NCBI GenBank assembly: GCA_035762175.1
Contig: DASTPP010000342.1
Coordinates: 1 to 38,932, forward strand
DNA from: DASTPP01 sp035762175
Lineage (GTDB): Bacteria > Myxococcota_A > Polyangia > Polyangiales > Polyangiaceae
Length of the DNA: 38,932 bases
Reading direction: 5' to 3'
Below are positions 24,753 to 32,551 of the stretch, in pieces. A program made the position numbers and the translations under genes. The notes under the pieces are model-generated. The model was not told where the DNA came from. It searched no databases and saw only the letters and a list, made by a program, of their open reading frames with translations. Position 1 is the stretch's first letter; the number at the start of each line of letters is the position of its first letter.

Positions 24753-26252
24753 ATGCCTCCGCCCCCGAGCAAGCGCGCGCTGCTGGCCGCCGCGGCCATC
24801 TTGCTGGCCCCCTCGCCCGCCCTCGCGCAGCTCGCCTGGACGGCGCACGCCGTCGGCGAGGCCTCGCTCGGCTGGACGGACAACGCCCTCGCGCAGCCCG
24901 ACACGAACCCCGCCGGCCAGGTCGAGGCGACCTTCGTCACCCTGCGGCCGGGGGTGCTCGCCCTGATCGACGGCATCAAGACCACGCAGCGCCTCCAGTA
25001 CACCTTCACCCAGACAATCTTTCTGGGCGCCTCCGAGGCGAACTCGCGGGGTCACCAGGTCGACTACAACCTGCTCTACACCCTCGACAGCCGCAGCGAG
25101 ATCATGGCCGGCGCGAGCGCCTCGTACGGCCAGCTCAACATCTTCAACCTGATGCGCTCGGCCTCGTCGCCCGTCGGCGGCGCCGCGGGCGGCACCGGCG
25201 GCACCGGCGGCACCGGCGGCACCGGCGGCACCACCGGCGCCAACGGCCTGCAGACGGGCAACCTGACCTTCTTGACGACGGGCGTCTACGAGAACCTCAC
25301 CCACGACTATTCGAACGATCTGCGCCTGCTGCAGGGCCTCTCGGTCAGCAGCTACCACGTGCTCGAGGCCACGCCCCCGCAGCCGGCCCGCTTCACCATC
25401 AACCACCGCCTCGGCACCGAACGCCGCTACGGCCGCGACGCCCTCATCGCCGAGCAGAACACGAACTACCTGGTCAACCTGCCGGTCGAGTACCAGGGCT
25501 TCCAGACGTACCGGTTCCAGAGCCAGCTGCTGCTCAGCGCCCTCGGGCGCTGGCGCCGCGACCTGAGCGAGCGCTTCGCGACCGAGCTGAGCACCGGCGC
25601 CGCCCTCGCCTTCGACCCGAGCACCCGCAACGCCCTGCTCGGCCCCACCCTCGGCGCCGCCGTGCGCTTTCACGACGACTTCGGCGAGGCCGCCGCTGGC
25701 TACAACCGCAACTTCACGCCCAACGTCTTTCTCGGCCAGATCTACTACGGCGACGAGCTCTTCGCCCGCGGCGCGGTGCCCTTCTTCGAGCAGACGACCA
25801 ACCTGCGCATCTCGGGCGGCACGGGCCTCGTCTGGTCGAACCTCGTCGACACCAACACCGCCCGGCTCACCAGCTCGCTCCGCGTCTTCTCCGCCGACGT
25901 CGGCGTCACCTGGGACTCGCACACGGGCATCAACGCCTCGCTCCGCTATCAGTACTTCAAGCAGACGAGCGCCATCATCGAGAACGCCGCCAGCGGCGTG
26001 CAGCCCCCCCTGAACCTGTCGCGCAACGCCGTGCTGCTCACGGTCGGCGTCATGTTCCCCTACCGCTACGCGCCGCCCGTGCCCCGCGAGCCCTCCGGCC
26101 GCGTCGACCGCAGCGACCGGCCCGACGTCAGCAACGACGCCGTGAACCCCAACCGCCGGGTGCCCGGCCTGCCCTCGATGCCCGGCACGACCGCGCCGCA
26201 CACGCCGAACACCGGCGTCCCGCCGACGCGCGGCATCGGCCCGTCGCTCTGA
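24753..26252 (+). CDS. putative outer-membrane beta-barrel protein of the EPS locus
   Basis: 499 residues. The signal peptide is 1-25 (KRALLAAAAILLAPSPALAQ, cleavage after ALA). The mature protein alternates polar and hydrophobic residues with many Tyr/Phe/Arg and turn residues (VGEASLGWTDNALAQPDTN, RLQYTFTQTIFLGASE, AAAGYNRNFTPNVFLGQ, ASLRYQYFKQTSA, LLTVGVMFPYRYAPP), as expected for an outer-membrane barrel like those encoded in EPS loci. An external-loop-like segment around residues 145-160 is a Gly-Gly-Thr repeat. The C-terminal ~75 residues are Pro/Arg/Thr-rich and probably unstructured. AAGGGGGGG precedes ATG 24753. It could be the outer-membrane partner for the short Wza-like protein; that is inference. 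Confidence 0.65.
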   Translation: MPPPPSKRALLAAAAILLAPSPALAQLAWTAHAVGEASLGWTDNALAQPDTNPAGQVEATFVTLRPGVLALIDGIKTTQRLQYTFTQTIFLGASEANSRGHQVDYNLLYTLDSRSEIMAGASASYGQLNIFNLMRSASSPVGGAAGGTGGTGGTGGTGGTTGANGLQTGNLTFLTTGVYENLTHDYSNDLRLLQGLSVSSYHVLEATPPQPARFTINHRLGTERRYGRDALIAEQNTNYLVNLPVEYQGFQTYRFQSQLLLSALGRWRRDLSERFATELSTGAALAFDPSTRNALLGPTLGAAVRFHDDFGEAAAGYNRNFTPNVFLGQIYYGDELFARGAVPFFEQTTNLRISGGTGLVWSNLVDTNTARLTSSLRVFSADVGVTWDSHTGINASLRYQYFKQTSAIIENAASGVQPPLNLSRNAVLLTVGVMFPYRYAPPVPREPSGRVDRSDRPDVSNDAVNPNRRVPGLPSMPGTTAPHTPNTGVPPTRGIGPSL

Positions 26253-26277
26253 CGAGGCGCCCGCCCGGCCCCCGCGC

Positions 26278-27777
26278 TCAGCGCGCGCGGCCGCCGCGAC
26301 GGCTCGCGCGCCCGGCGCCGCGGCGTGCGAGCCCGATCGCGAGGGCGGCGAGGGCGAACGCGGCCGGGGCCCCCCCGCCCGGCCCGCCGGCCGCCTGGCA
26401 GCGGCAGCTCGCCCGCAGCCCCCGCCCCGAGCCCGCCGGCCAGGGCGTGCCCGAGGGCCGCCAGCCGAGCGGCTCGGCGTCGCCCGCGCGCGGCCGCTCG
26501 GCCCCCGCCTCGAGCGCCCCGACGTCGAGCGTCTGCCCCAGGCGCGGCCGCGGCGCCGCGGGGCCGAGGGCGCGCGCGGGCGGCATCATCGCCGGCTCGG
26601 CGAGCGGCGCGGGGAACGCGAGCGCCGCCAGCGCGGCCGGCGTCTCGGCCGGCCCCGCGGCGTCGACGAGGGGCGAGCCCGGCCGCGGCCGCAGGTCGAA
26701 CGCGGCCGGGTTGGCGAAGCCCGGGTCGGCCCCCGTCAGCGTGTCGGCCCAGCCCGCGGGCACCTCGCGCGAGCCTTCGGGCAGCCAGTTGCGCGAGCCG
26801 GCGAAGGCCCGCGCGCCGCGCACCCACCTCGCGTCCTCGTCGATCAGGACCCGCACGCCCCCGCCGCCCGCGCGGTAGATCACGTTGTCGTGCGCCTCGA
26901 CGCTCTCGAGGCGGTCGAAGGCGCGAAAGACCGCGCGCTTGTCGGACGCGACCACGATCGTGTTGTAGGCGAAGCGGTAGCGGCCCGCGGTCTCGCCCGT
27001 CGCGTCGCCGCCGACGCGGAAGACGTAGGCGTCGTTGAGCTTGCGCACGACGTTGCCGACGACATCTGAGTCTTCGCGCGCGAGGCTCGGGTCTTGCCCG
27101 TCGGGGCCGATGAGCTCGATCTCGTGGTAGAAGGCGCCCTCGACCCAGTTGTAATAGATCTCGTTGCGCTCGGCGCGCGACTTGACGTTGTTGCCGCCGT
27201 TGCCGTCGTGCACGTAGCAGTGGCGCATGCGAAAGACCGAGCCCGGGTGCCGGGTCTCGTCGGTCGCGACGTAGATCTGGTGCTTGCCCTCGCCCCGGCC
27301 CGAGTCGTAGACCTCGACGTACTCGAGCGTGAGCGAGCCCGAGTTCGAGTCCGAGCTCAAGATGCCGTGGGTCGGGCAGCCGTGCACCACCAGATCGCGC
27401 AGCGTGACGTCGTGCCCCTCGTGCAGCACGCAGCGCGCCTGCCCCCCCGTCACCTCGAAGCCCTCGACGACGACGTGGTCGGCGCTGACGGTCAGCCCCG
27501 CCCTGCCCCCCACGAGCGTCGGGCGCCGGCCGCCCCGCCGCAGCCCCCGCACCGTGATGGGGCGCCCCGGCGCGCCCGAGCGGCCGAGCTCGAAGGCGTC
27601 GTACTTGTAGCCGCCCTCGACCTCGACCACGTCGCCCGGCTCGAGCCGCGAGGCCACGTCGGCGACCTCGTCGTAGTCGCCGTGCGGCCCCACCCGGTAG
27701 ACGGCGGCGGCGGCCGAGGGCGCGGCGAGGGCGAGCGCGAGGCCCGCGAGCGCGGCCCGGCGGCGGGCGCCGCTCAA
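26278..27777 (-). CDS. right-handed beta-helix protein with MYXO-CTERM tail
   Basis: 499 residues from TTG 27777, which overlaps the TGA of the upstream glycosyltransferase gene. The N-terminal signal is LAGLALALAAPSAAAA. The body is a parallel beta-helix (VYRVGPHGDYDEVADVASRLEPGD start; repeated rungs such as HDVTLRDLVVHGCPTHGI, LTLEYVEVYDSG, GRYRFAYNTIVVASD), a fold used by polysaccharide lyases, epimerases and adhesins. The end has Cys458-x-Cys460, a Gly/Pro spacer, a hydrophobic helix (about 471-484) and an Arg cluster, matching the MYXO-CTERM sorting signal, so the protein should be processed and attached to the cell surface. A catalytic class cannot be assigned. Coupling to the glycosyltransferase suggests a role on the same polymer. 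Confidence 0.78.
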   Translation of the reverse strand: MSGARRRAALAGLALALAAPSAAAAVYRVGPHGDYDEVADVASRLEPGDVVEVEGGYKYDAFELGRSGAPGRPITVRGLRRGGRRPTLVGGRAGLTVSADHVVVEGFEVTGGQARCVLHEGHDVTLRDLVVHGCPTHGILSSDSNSGSLTLEYVEVYDSGRGEGKHQIYVATDETRHPGSVFRMRHCYVHDGNGGNNVKSRAERNEIYYNWVEGAFYHEIELIGPDGQDPSLAREDSDVVGNVVRKLNDAYVFRVGGDATGETAGRYRFAYNTIVVASDKRAVFRAFDRLESVEAHDNVIYRAGGGGVRVLIDEDARWVRGARAFAGSRNWLPEGSREVPAGWADTLTGADPGFANPAAFDLRPRPGSPLVDAAGPAETPAALAALAFPAPLAEPAMMPPARALGPAAPRPRLGQTLDVGALEAGAERPRAGDAEPLGWRPSGTPWPAGSGRGLRASCRCQAAGGPGGGAPAAFALAALAIGLARRGAGRASRRGGRAR

Positions 27778-28964
27778 GGCGGCGGCGTCGAGGGCGCGTC
27801 CGGCCCGAACGACCGGCCCGCCCCCGCCCCGCCCCGCCGGCCCCGCCCGAGCACCCGGCGGTAGAGCGCCGCGTACGCCTCGGCCATGCGGTCGACCGAC
27901 ATCGTCTCGAGCGCCGTGGCCCGCGCCCGCTCGCCCAGGCCCCGCGCCCGCTCGGGGTCGGCGAGCAGCCCCGCCACCGCCTCGCGCAGCGCCGCCTCGT
28001 CGTGCGGCGGCACGAGCACGCCCGTGCCCGCGTGCACCACGTCGGGGATGCCCCCCACCGCCGTCGACACCACCGGCAGCCGCGACGCCATCGCCTCGAG
28101 CAGCACCACCGGCAGCCCCTCGGTCGCCGACGAGAGCACGAAGACGTCGAGGGCGGCGAGCAGGTCGGGCACGTCGCGCCGCATGCCCGCGAACACGACA
28201 TGCTCGGCGTTCGGCAGCGCCGCGCGCTGCGCCTCGAGCCCGGCCCGCAGCGGGCCGTCGCCGACGATCACGAGCTTGGTCTCGGGCCCGAGCAGCGGCG
28301 CCGCCGCCCGCAGCAGCAGCGCGTGGTTCTTCTCGGGCACCATGCGCCCGACGGTGCCGATGACGCGCGCGCCCGCCGCGAGGCCGAGCGAGGCGCGCGC
28401 CGCCGCCGCCGCCTCGGCCGGGGCCGGGAAGCGCGACAGGTCGGTGCCGTTCGGGATGACCTCGAGCTTCGTCTCGGTGCACTCGCGGTGCTCGCGCGCG
28501 AACGCCGCCGTCGTCGGCGAGACCGCCACGTACGCGTCGGTCGCCGTCGCCGCCAGCCGCCGGAGCCACATCTGCCGCCCGATCGCCCGGTGCTCGCCGT
28601 GCTTGCTGTGCACCACCGCCGCCCCGGCCAGCTTGCCCGCCGGCGCCCCGTACGTCAGCGGCGAGTTGTTGTGCGTGTGCACCACCCGCACCCGCTTCGC
28701 CCGCAGCCACCGCGCCAGCCGCCCCACCAGGCTGGGGTCGACCCCCACCTCGCGCTTCGGGAACGCCACCAGCCCGTCGGCCGCCGCCCGGAACGCCTCG
28801 CGCAAGGGCCCCTCGCCGTCGTTCAGCACCACGACGTACACCTCGTGGCCGGCCTTGCGCTGCGCCACCACCAGGTCGAGCACCACCCGCTCGAGCCCCC
28901 CGATGCCGAGCGAGGTGATGACGTGAGCAATCGTTAGCGGAGGCAACGTCGCGTGGGAAGCCAT
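27774..28964 (-). CDS. GT4-family glycosyltransferase
   Basis: 396 residues, GT-B fold. The N-terminal domain has IAHVITSLGIGGLERVVLDL and RVVHTHNNSPLTYGAPAGKL. The C-terminal Glycos_transf_1 domain has LEVIPNGTDLSRF, GTVGRMVPEKNH, LVIVGDGPLR, VVFAGMRRDVPDLLAALDVF and the SSATEGLPVVLLEAMA donor motif (E-x7-E). It transfers a sugar from a nucleotide donor onto the growing lipid-linked repeat on the cytoplasmic side. ATG 28964 starts the family's first beta-strand; the longer frame to 29246 adds unlikely sequence. The C-terminus ends in a Gly/Arg/Pro tail overlapping the beta-helix gene start. Confidence 0.88.
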   Translation of the reverse strand: MASHATLPPLTIAHVITSLGIGGLERVVLDLVVAQRKAGHEVYVVVLNDGEGPLREAFRAAADGLVAFPKREVGVDPSLVGRLARWLRAKRVRVVHTHNNSPLTYGAPAGKLAGAAVVHSKHGEHRAIGRQMWLRRLAATATDAYVAVSPTTAAFAREHRECTETKLEVIPNGTDLSRFPAPAEAAAAARASLGLAAGARVIGTVGRMVPEKNHALLLRAAAPLLGPETKLVIVGDGPLRAGLEAQRAALPNAEHVVFAGMRRDVPDLLAALDVFVLSSATEGLPVVLLEAMASRLPVVSTAVGGIPDVVHAGTGVLVPPHDEAALREAVAGLLADPERARGLGERARATALETMSVDRMAEAYAALYRRVLGRGRRGGAGAGRSFGPDAPSTPPP

Positions 28965-29323
28965 GGCACGTTCTGTCGGGTCGTAGGAAGCACGAATAGT
29001 ACGACGAAATCGTGCAAAGAAGAGGCCACTGCGCTTGCCCCACATTCTGCGCCCTCGAGCCCGAGCATACCCCGGACGCGCCCACCCGAACATCATTAAG
29101 TAGGTTCTGCCCCGCGCCCGAACGCGAGGGTCGGCGCGGGCCGGCGCGGGCCGTCGGCGAACGCCGACATCCTCGACCTCACCCGTCTCCGCGGCGGCGC
29201 CCGACGCCGCGCCCGCCGCGCCGGCGGGGCGCCCTTGCGGAGCCATGCCGCGATGGGTCGAGCCGCCACACCGGCCGGACGCGCCTTCGTGACAGGCGCG
29301 CCCGGCGTGCTAGGTGCCCTCGC
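28965..29323. other. intergenic region between divergent sugar genes
   Basis: 359 bp between a glycosyltransferase (minus) and an epimerase (plus). The part nearest the glycosyltransferase is A/T-richer and holds two interlocking 6-bp inverted repeats, GCACGA-N14-TCGTGC and GTCGTA-N14-TACGAC (about 28980-29015), plausible operators. I see no gene and no convincing complete promoter. Confidence 0.4.
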
Positions 29324-30322
29324 ATGAGCTCGACGCGCGCGCGCTACTTGGTCACGGGGGGGGCGGGGTTCATCGGTTCGAACATCGTCGCGGCGCTCGC
29401 GCGGGCGGGCGAGCGGGTGCGCGCCTTCGACAACCTGGCGACCGGGCACTGGGCCCTCGTCGACCGGCTCGCCGGCCGCTCCGAGCTCGTCGAGCGCGTC
29501 ACCGGCGACATCCGCGACGGGGCCGCCCTCGCCCGCGCGATGGAGGGCGTCGAGGTCGTCTTCCACCAGGCCGCCCTCGCCTCGGTGCCCCGCAGCGTCG
29601 ACGACCCCGTCGAGAACGACGAGGTCAACACCCACGGCACCGTCAAGGTGCTCGACGCCGCCCGCCGCCTCGGCGTCAAGCGCGTCGTCTTCGCCGCCTC
29701 CTCGGCCGTCTACGGCGACGGGCCCGAGCAGCCCAAGCACGAGGGCCTCGCCCCCGCCCCGCTCTCGCCCTACGCCGTCGCGAAGCTCACCGCCGAGTAC
29801 TACCTCAAGGTCTTCGCCTCGCTCTACGGCCTCGAGACCGTCGGCCTGCGCTACTTCAACATCTTCGGCCCCAACCAGCTGCCGAGCGGGCCCTACGCCG
29901 CCGCCATCCCGCGGTTTTTGCACGCCGCGGTCTCCGGCGGCCGCATCACCGTCTTCGGCGACGGCGAGCAGACCCGCGACTTCTGCTTCGTCGACAACGC
30001 CGTGCGCGCCAACCTGCTCGCCGCCAACTCGCCGAAGAAGCTCGCCGGCGAGATCGTCAACGTCGCCACCGGCCGCAGCGTCTCGCTCAACGGCGTCCTG
30101 CGCGCCCTCGAGGGCGTCGTCGGCGGCCCCCTCCAGGTCGACTACGTCGACCCGAAGCCCGGCGACGTGCGCCACTCGAGCGCCACCATCGACCGCGCCC
30201 GCGAGCTGCTCGGCTACGAGCCCAAGGTCCGCTGGGAAGACGGCCTCGGCCCCACCCACGCCTTCTTGAAGGCCCTGCACGAGCGCGGCCTCGAGCCGCT
30301 CGGCGCCGCCGGGCCCGGCTGA
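29324..30322 (+). CDS. UDP-hexose 4-epimerase-like NAD-dependent epimerase/dehydratase
   Basis: 332 residues, extended short-chain dehydrogenase fold. The NAD site is TGGAGFIG (11-18). The active site has Ser126-Ser127 and the Tyr150-xxx-Lys154 pair (SPYAVAK). Conserved blocks HQAALASVPRSVDDP, LRYFNIFGPNQ and FCFVDNAV are typical of the WbpP/GalE group that interconverts UDP-GlcNAc and UDP-GalNAc (or their acids). The likely product is an activated GalNAc-type sugar for the EPS, but UDP-Glc/Gal specificity is not excluded. ATG 29324 is the first in-frame start before the Rossmann motif. Confidence 0.85.
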   Translation: MSSTRARYLVTGGAGFIGSNIVAALARAGERVRAFDNLATGHWALVDRLAGRSELVERVTGDIRDGAALARAMEGVEVVFHQAALASVPRSVDDPVENDEVNTHGTVKVLDAARRLGVKRVVFAASSAVYGDGPEQPKHEGLAPAPLSPYAVAKLTAEYYLKVFASLYGLETVGLRYFNIFGPNQLPSGPYAAAIPRFLHAAVSGGRITVFGDGEQTRDFCFVDNAVRANLLAANSPKKLAGEIVNVATGRSVSLNGVLRALEGVVGGPLQVDYVDPKPGDVRHSSATIDRARELLGYEPKVRWEDGLGPTHAFLKALHERGLEPLGAAGPG

Positions 30323-30341
30323 GGGGCGGCAGCCGGCCCAA

Positions 30342-30374
30342 GCGCGAATGCTGGGCTCGCGCCTGGCTTTTTTT
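30342..30374 (+). terminator. Rho-independent terminator after the epimerase
   Basis: Stem GCGCGA (30342-30347) with TCGCGC (30357-30362) and a 9-nt loop, then CTGGC and seven T (30368-30374). It lies about 20 bp after the epimerase stop. Confidence 0.6.
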
Positions 30375-30613
30375 GTAAGGCGATGTCAGCCCCGCGGCGT
30401 CGACCTCGCTCGGGGCGTCCAAAGCGCGCCCCACGACCGGAACGAACCTTGCGCAAGAAGCCCGCACGAGCGCCCGAGGCTCGGTGACCGACTCGTGAAA
30501 CGAGCAAAGGTCTCAAGCCCGGCCGAGCAACCTGACCAGGCCCGAGCCCAAGTCGGGGTCGGTCGGCGGGTCGACCGAGGGCCGCGACCGCCCTCTCGGT
30601 TCGAGGGGCGAAG
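30375..30613. other. intergenic stretch upstream of dps
   Basis: About 240 bp with no supported gene; short open frames on both strands lack motifs and start signals. It leads into the dps regulatory palindrome. Confidence 0.4.
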
Positions 30614-30652
30614 TGATAGCTCGGCGCTATCAGCACGACAGACACTTCGTCT
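30614..30652 (+). promoter_or_regulatory. OxyR-like palindrome upstream of dps
   Basis: TGATAGC-N5-GCTATCA (30614-30632) is a perfect 7-bp-arm palindrome. It contains ATAG-N7-CTAT (30616-30630), the half-site layout of OxyR binding sites. After a further 7 bp, ACAG-N7-GTCT (30638-30652) gives a degenerate second half with the same spacing. It sits ~70-105 bp upstream of the dps ATG. Dps genes are classically peroxide-induced. Confidence 0.5.
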
Positions 30653-30720
30653 TGGCGGTGGCGGGCCCGCGCGCGCATGGTAGGGGCACGGGTCGAACCG
30701 GCCCCGCGGAGACAGACACC

Positions 30721-31188
30721 ATGGACGTCAACATCGGCATCGAAAGCAAGCAGCGCGAAGAGATCGCCAGCGGCCTGTCGAAGGTGTTGGCCGACACCTA
30801 TACGCTCTACCTGAAGACGCATAATTTTCACTGGAACGTGACCGGCCCCATGTTCCAGACGCTGCACCTCATGTTCGAGCAGCACTACAACGAGCTCGCG
30901 CTCGCGGTCGACGCCATCGCCGAGCGCATCCGCGCGCTCGGGGTGCCCGCGCCCGGCACCTACCGGCAGTTCTCGGCCCTCTCGTCGATCAAAGAAGAAG
31001 ACGGCGTGCCCAAGGCGCAAGACATGATTCGCCTGCTCGTCGAGGGCCACGAGGCCGTCGCGCGCACCTCGCGCGGCGTCTTCCGCACCGCCGAGGCGGC
31101 CAACGATCAGCCCACCTGCGACCTGCTGACGCAGCGCATGCAGATCCACGAGAAGACCGCGTGGATGCTCCGCAGCCTGCTCGAATAA
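30721..31188 (+). CDS. dps: Dps-family DNA-binding ferritin-like protein
   Basis: 155 residues, a single ferritin-like four-helix subunit that assembles into 12-mers. The ferroxidase residues are visible: His37 in THNFHWNV, His49 in TLHLMFE, Glu53, and Asp64/Glu68 in VDAIAERI. It oxidises Fe(II) with peroxide and stores iron, protecting DNA; some members bind DNA through a basic N-terminus, which is short and not strongly basic here. ATG 30721 follows a GCGGAGA site. It is an island within EPS genes, transcribed alone between a terminator and a 38-bp inverted repeat. Confidence 0.93.
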   Translation: MDVNIGIESKQREEIASGLSKVLADTYTLYLKTHNFHWNVTGPMFQTLHLMFEQHYNELALAVDAIAERIRALGVPAPGTYRQFSALSSIKEEDGVPKAQDMIRLLVEGHEAVARTSRGVFRTAEAANDQPTCDLLTQRMQIHEKTAWMLRSLLE

Positions 31189-31233
31189 CCCCCCCGGCCG
31201 CGCCGCCCGCCCCTTCGCGCGGCGTCCACGGCC

Positions 31234-31368
31234 GGCCGCCCGCGCGGCCCGCGGCCCTTCGCCGCACGCCCGGAGGGGGGGGCCCACTGTCTGAGCCCCC
31301 CGCCAGGGGGGCGAGTTTGGGGTGCCCGGAGGGCGTGCGGCGAAGGGCCGCGGGCCGCGCGGGCGGCC
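31234..31368. repeat. 38-bp perfect inverted repeat, family B copy 3
   Basis: Arms 31234-31271 and 31331-31368 are perfectly complementary over 38 bp. The 59-nt loop includes CTGTCTGAGCC, a C-run/G-run hairpin, GGGCGAGTTTGGGGTGCCC and GGA, the family core seen at 1-48 and, more loosely, at 4655-4787 and 14733-14841. The arms share only their inner GGGCGT(A/G)CG with those copies. It separates the convergent dps and deacetylase genes and may act as a two-way terminator. Confidence 0.85.
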
Positions 31369-31374
31369 TCCCCC

Positions 31375-32415
31375 TCAGCCCGGCGACGCGAAGCGCGCGC
31401 CCGCCCGGGCGACGAGGCGCTTGTAGCCCTGCTCGGCGAAGCGCCCGGCGCGCAGCCAGGGCTTGCCCCGCGGCAGCTCGAAGTCGCGCGCGGGCAGCTC
31501 GGCGGGCAGGCGCGCGGCGAGATCGCCGACGGTGTCGAAGGCGAACTCGCCGGGGTTCTCGGCGACGAAGCGGCAGATGCCGCGCATCCGGTCGATGTTG
31601 AGCTCGATCGGCCGGCCGGTCTTCTTCTCGTGCGAGTCGAGGAAGAAGAACTCGAACGAGTGCGTGACGAGCGTGACCTCGCCGACGCCGAGGGCGCGGT
31701 ACTGCCGGAGGGCGTCGAGCGTCTCGCGCAGCGACACGGCCGTGATCTGCAAATGCCGGAAGCCCCCGCCGGCCTCGACGAAGGTCGAGACGGGCAGCTC
31801 GTAGACGCCGGGCGCGTCGGTGGCGAAGAGGCCCGCCTGCGCGAGGGGGCTTCGCATCTTGCAGTTGCGCCCGAAGTAGCAAGGGTTGTAGTTGCTGCTG
31901 ACGCGCAGGCCCGCCTCGGCCATGGCGCGCCAGGTCTCGTTGCTCGCGCCGAAGTTGCCGGCGCGAAAGCCGAGCAGCCGCTCGCGCGGCGCGCCCGCCT
32001 CGGCGAGCAGGTCGACGCCCTCGCGCAGCATCGCCACCTGCCGGTCGAGCGGGTAGGCGCCGATGTCGTCGGGGTCGGGCGCCCCGCCCTCGGAGTGAAA
32101 GGCGGCGCGGCGCTGGACGGGGTGCGTGTGCAGCTGCACGTCGTGGCCCCGCTCGGCGATCGCCCGGCAGACCTCGGCGAGCCCCTCGCGCCCGAAGTGG
32201 TGCGCGCCGAGCGGCTCGACGAAGAAGGTGCCGCGGGCGCCGACCGCGTCGAGCTCGCCCATGATGAGCTCGATGCCGAGCGGGCGCCGCTGGTTGGAAA
32301 GGCGCCCCCAGACCCGCAGATCGTAGCCGAGCGGGGGCCGCCAGGCGCCGCCGAGCAGGCGCTCTTCGGAGCATTCGACATCGACCGTGAAGTAAACGCG
32401 GGTGGGGGCGCTCAT
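31375..32415 (-). CDS. NodB-type polysaccharide deacetylase
   Basis: 346 residues. VYFTVDVECSEE (Asp12-x-Glu14) is the motif 1 position, ARGTFFVEPLGAHHFG is the TFF strand, and GHDVQLHTHP (HTHP 97-100) is motif 2, the metal-binding His pair. LLGFRAGNFGASNETW matches motif 3 (RAGNFG). It therefore belongs to the polysaccharide deacetylase family, probably removing acetyl groups from N-acetylated sugars in the EPS. There is no signal peptide, so it may act on cytoplasmic lipid-linked intermediates. ATG 32415 is preferred; six further residues lie upstream in frame. Its setting next to sugar genes resembles deacetylases of exosortase-linked EPS loci. Confidence 0.8.
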   Translation of the reverse strand: MSAPTRVYFTVDVECSEERLLGGAWRPPLGYDLRVWGRLSNQRRPLGIELIMGELDAVGARGTFFVEPLGAHHFGREGLAEVCRAIAERGHDVQLHTHPVQRRAAFHSEGGAPDPDDIGAYPLDRQVAMLREGVDLLAEAGAPRERLLGFRAGNFGASNETWRAMAEAGLRVSSNYNPCYFGRNCKMRSPLAQAGLFATDAPGVYELPVSTFVEAGGGFRHLQITAVSLRETLDALRQYRALGVGEVTLVTHSFEFFFLDSHEKKTGRPIELNIDRMRGICRFVAENPGEFAFDTVGDLAARLPAELPARDFELPRGKPWLRAGRFAEQGYKRLVARAGARFASPG

Positions 32416-32551
32416 GGGTCTATCTCGTTGCAACGGCCGGGCCGGGGTTGATGATGAATGCGAGGGCGCACGCGGGGGGGTGGCAGGGGCGAGGGCGCGC
32501 GCTGGGGGGTGGCAGGGGCGGGGTTACGCCGCGCGGGGGCGAAGCGGGGGC

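Noticed and set aside
26066..28201. 711-residue minus-strand open frame
   Set aside because: Out of frame over the beta-helix and glycosyltransferase genes; Arg-rich translation without motifs.
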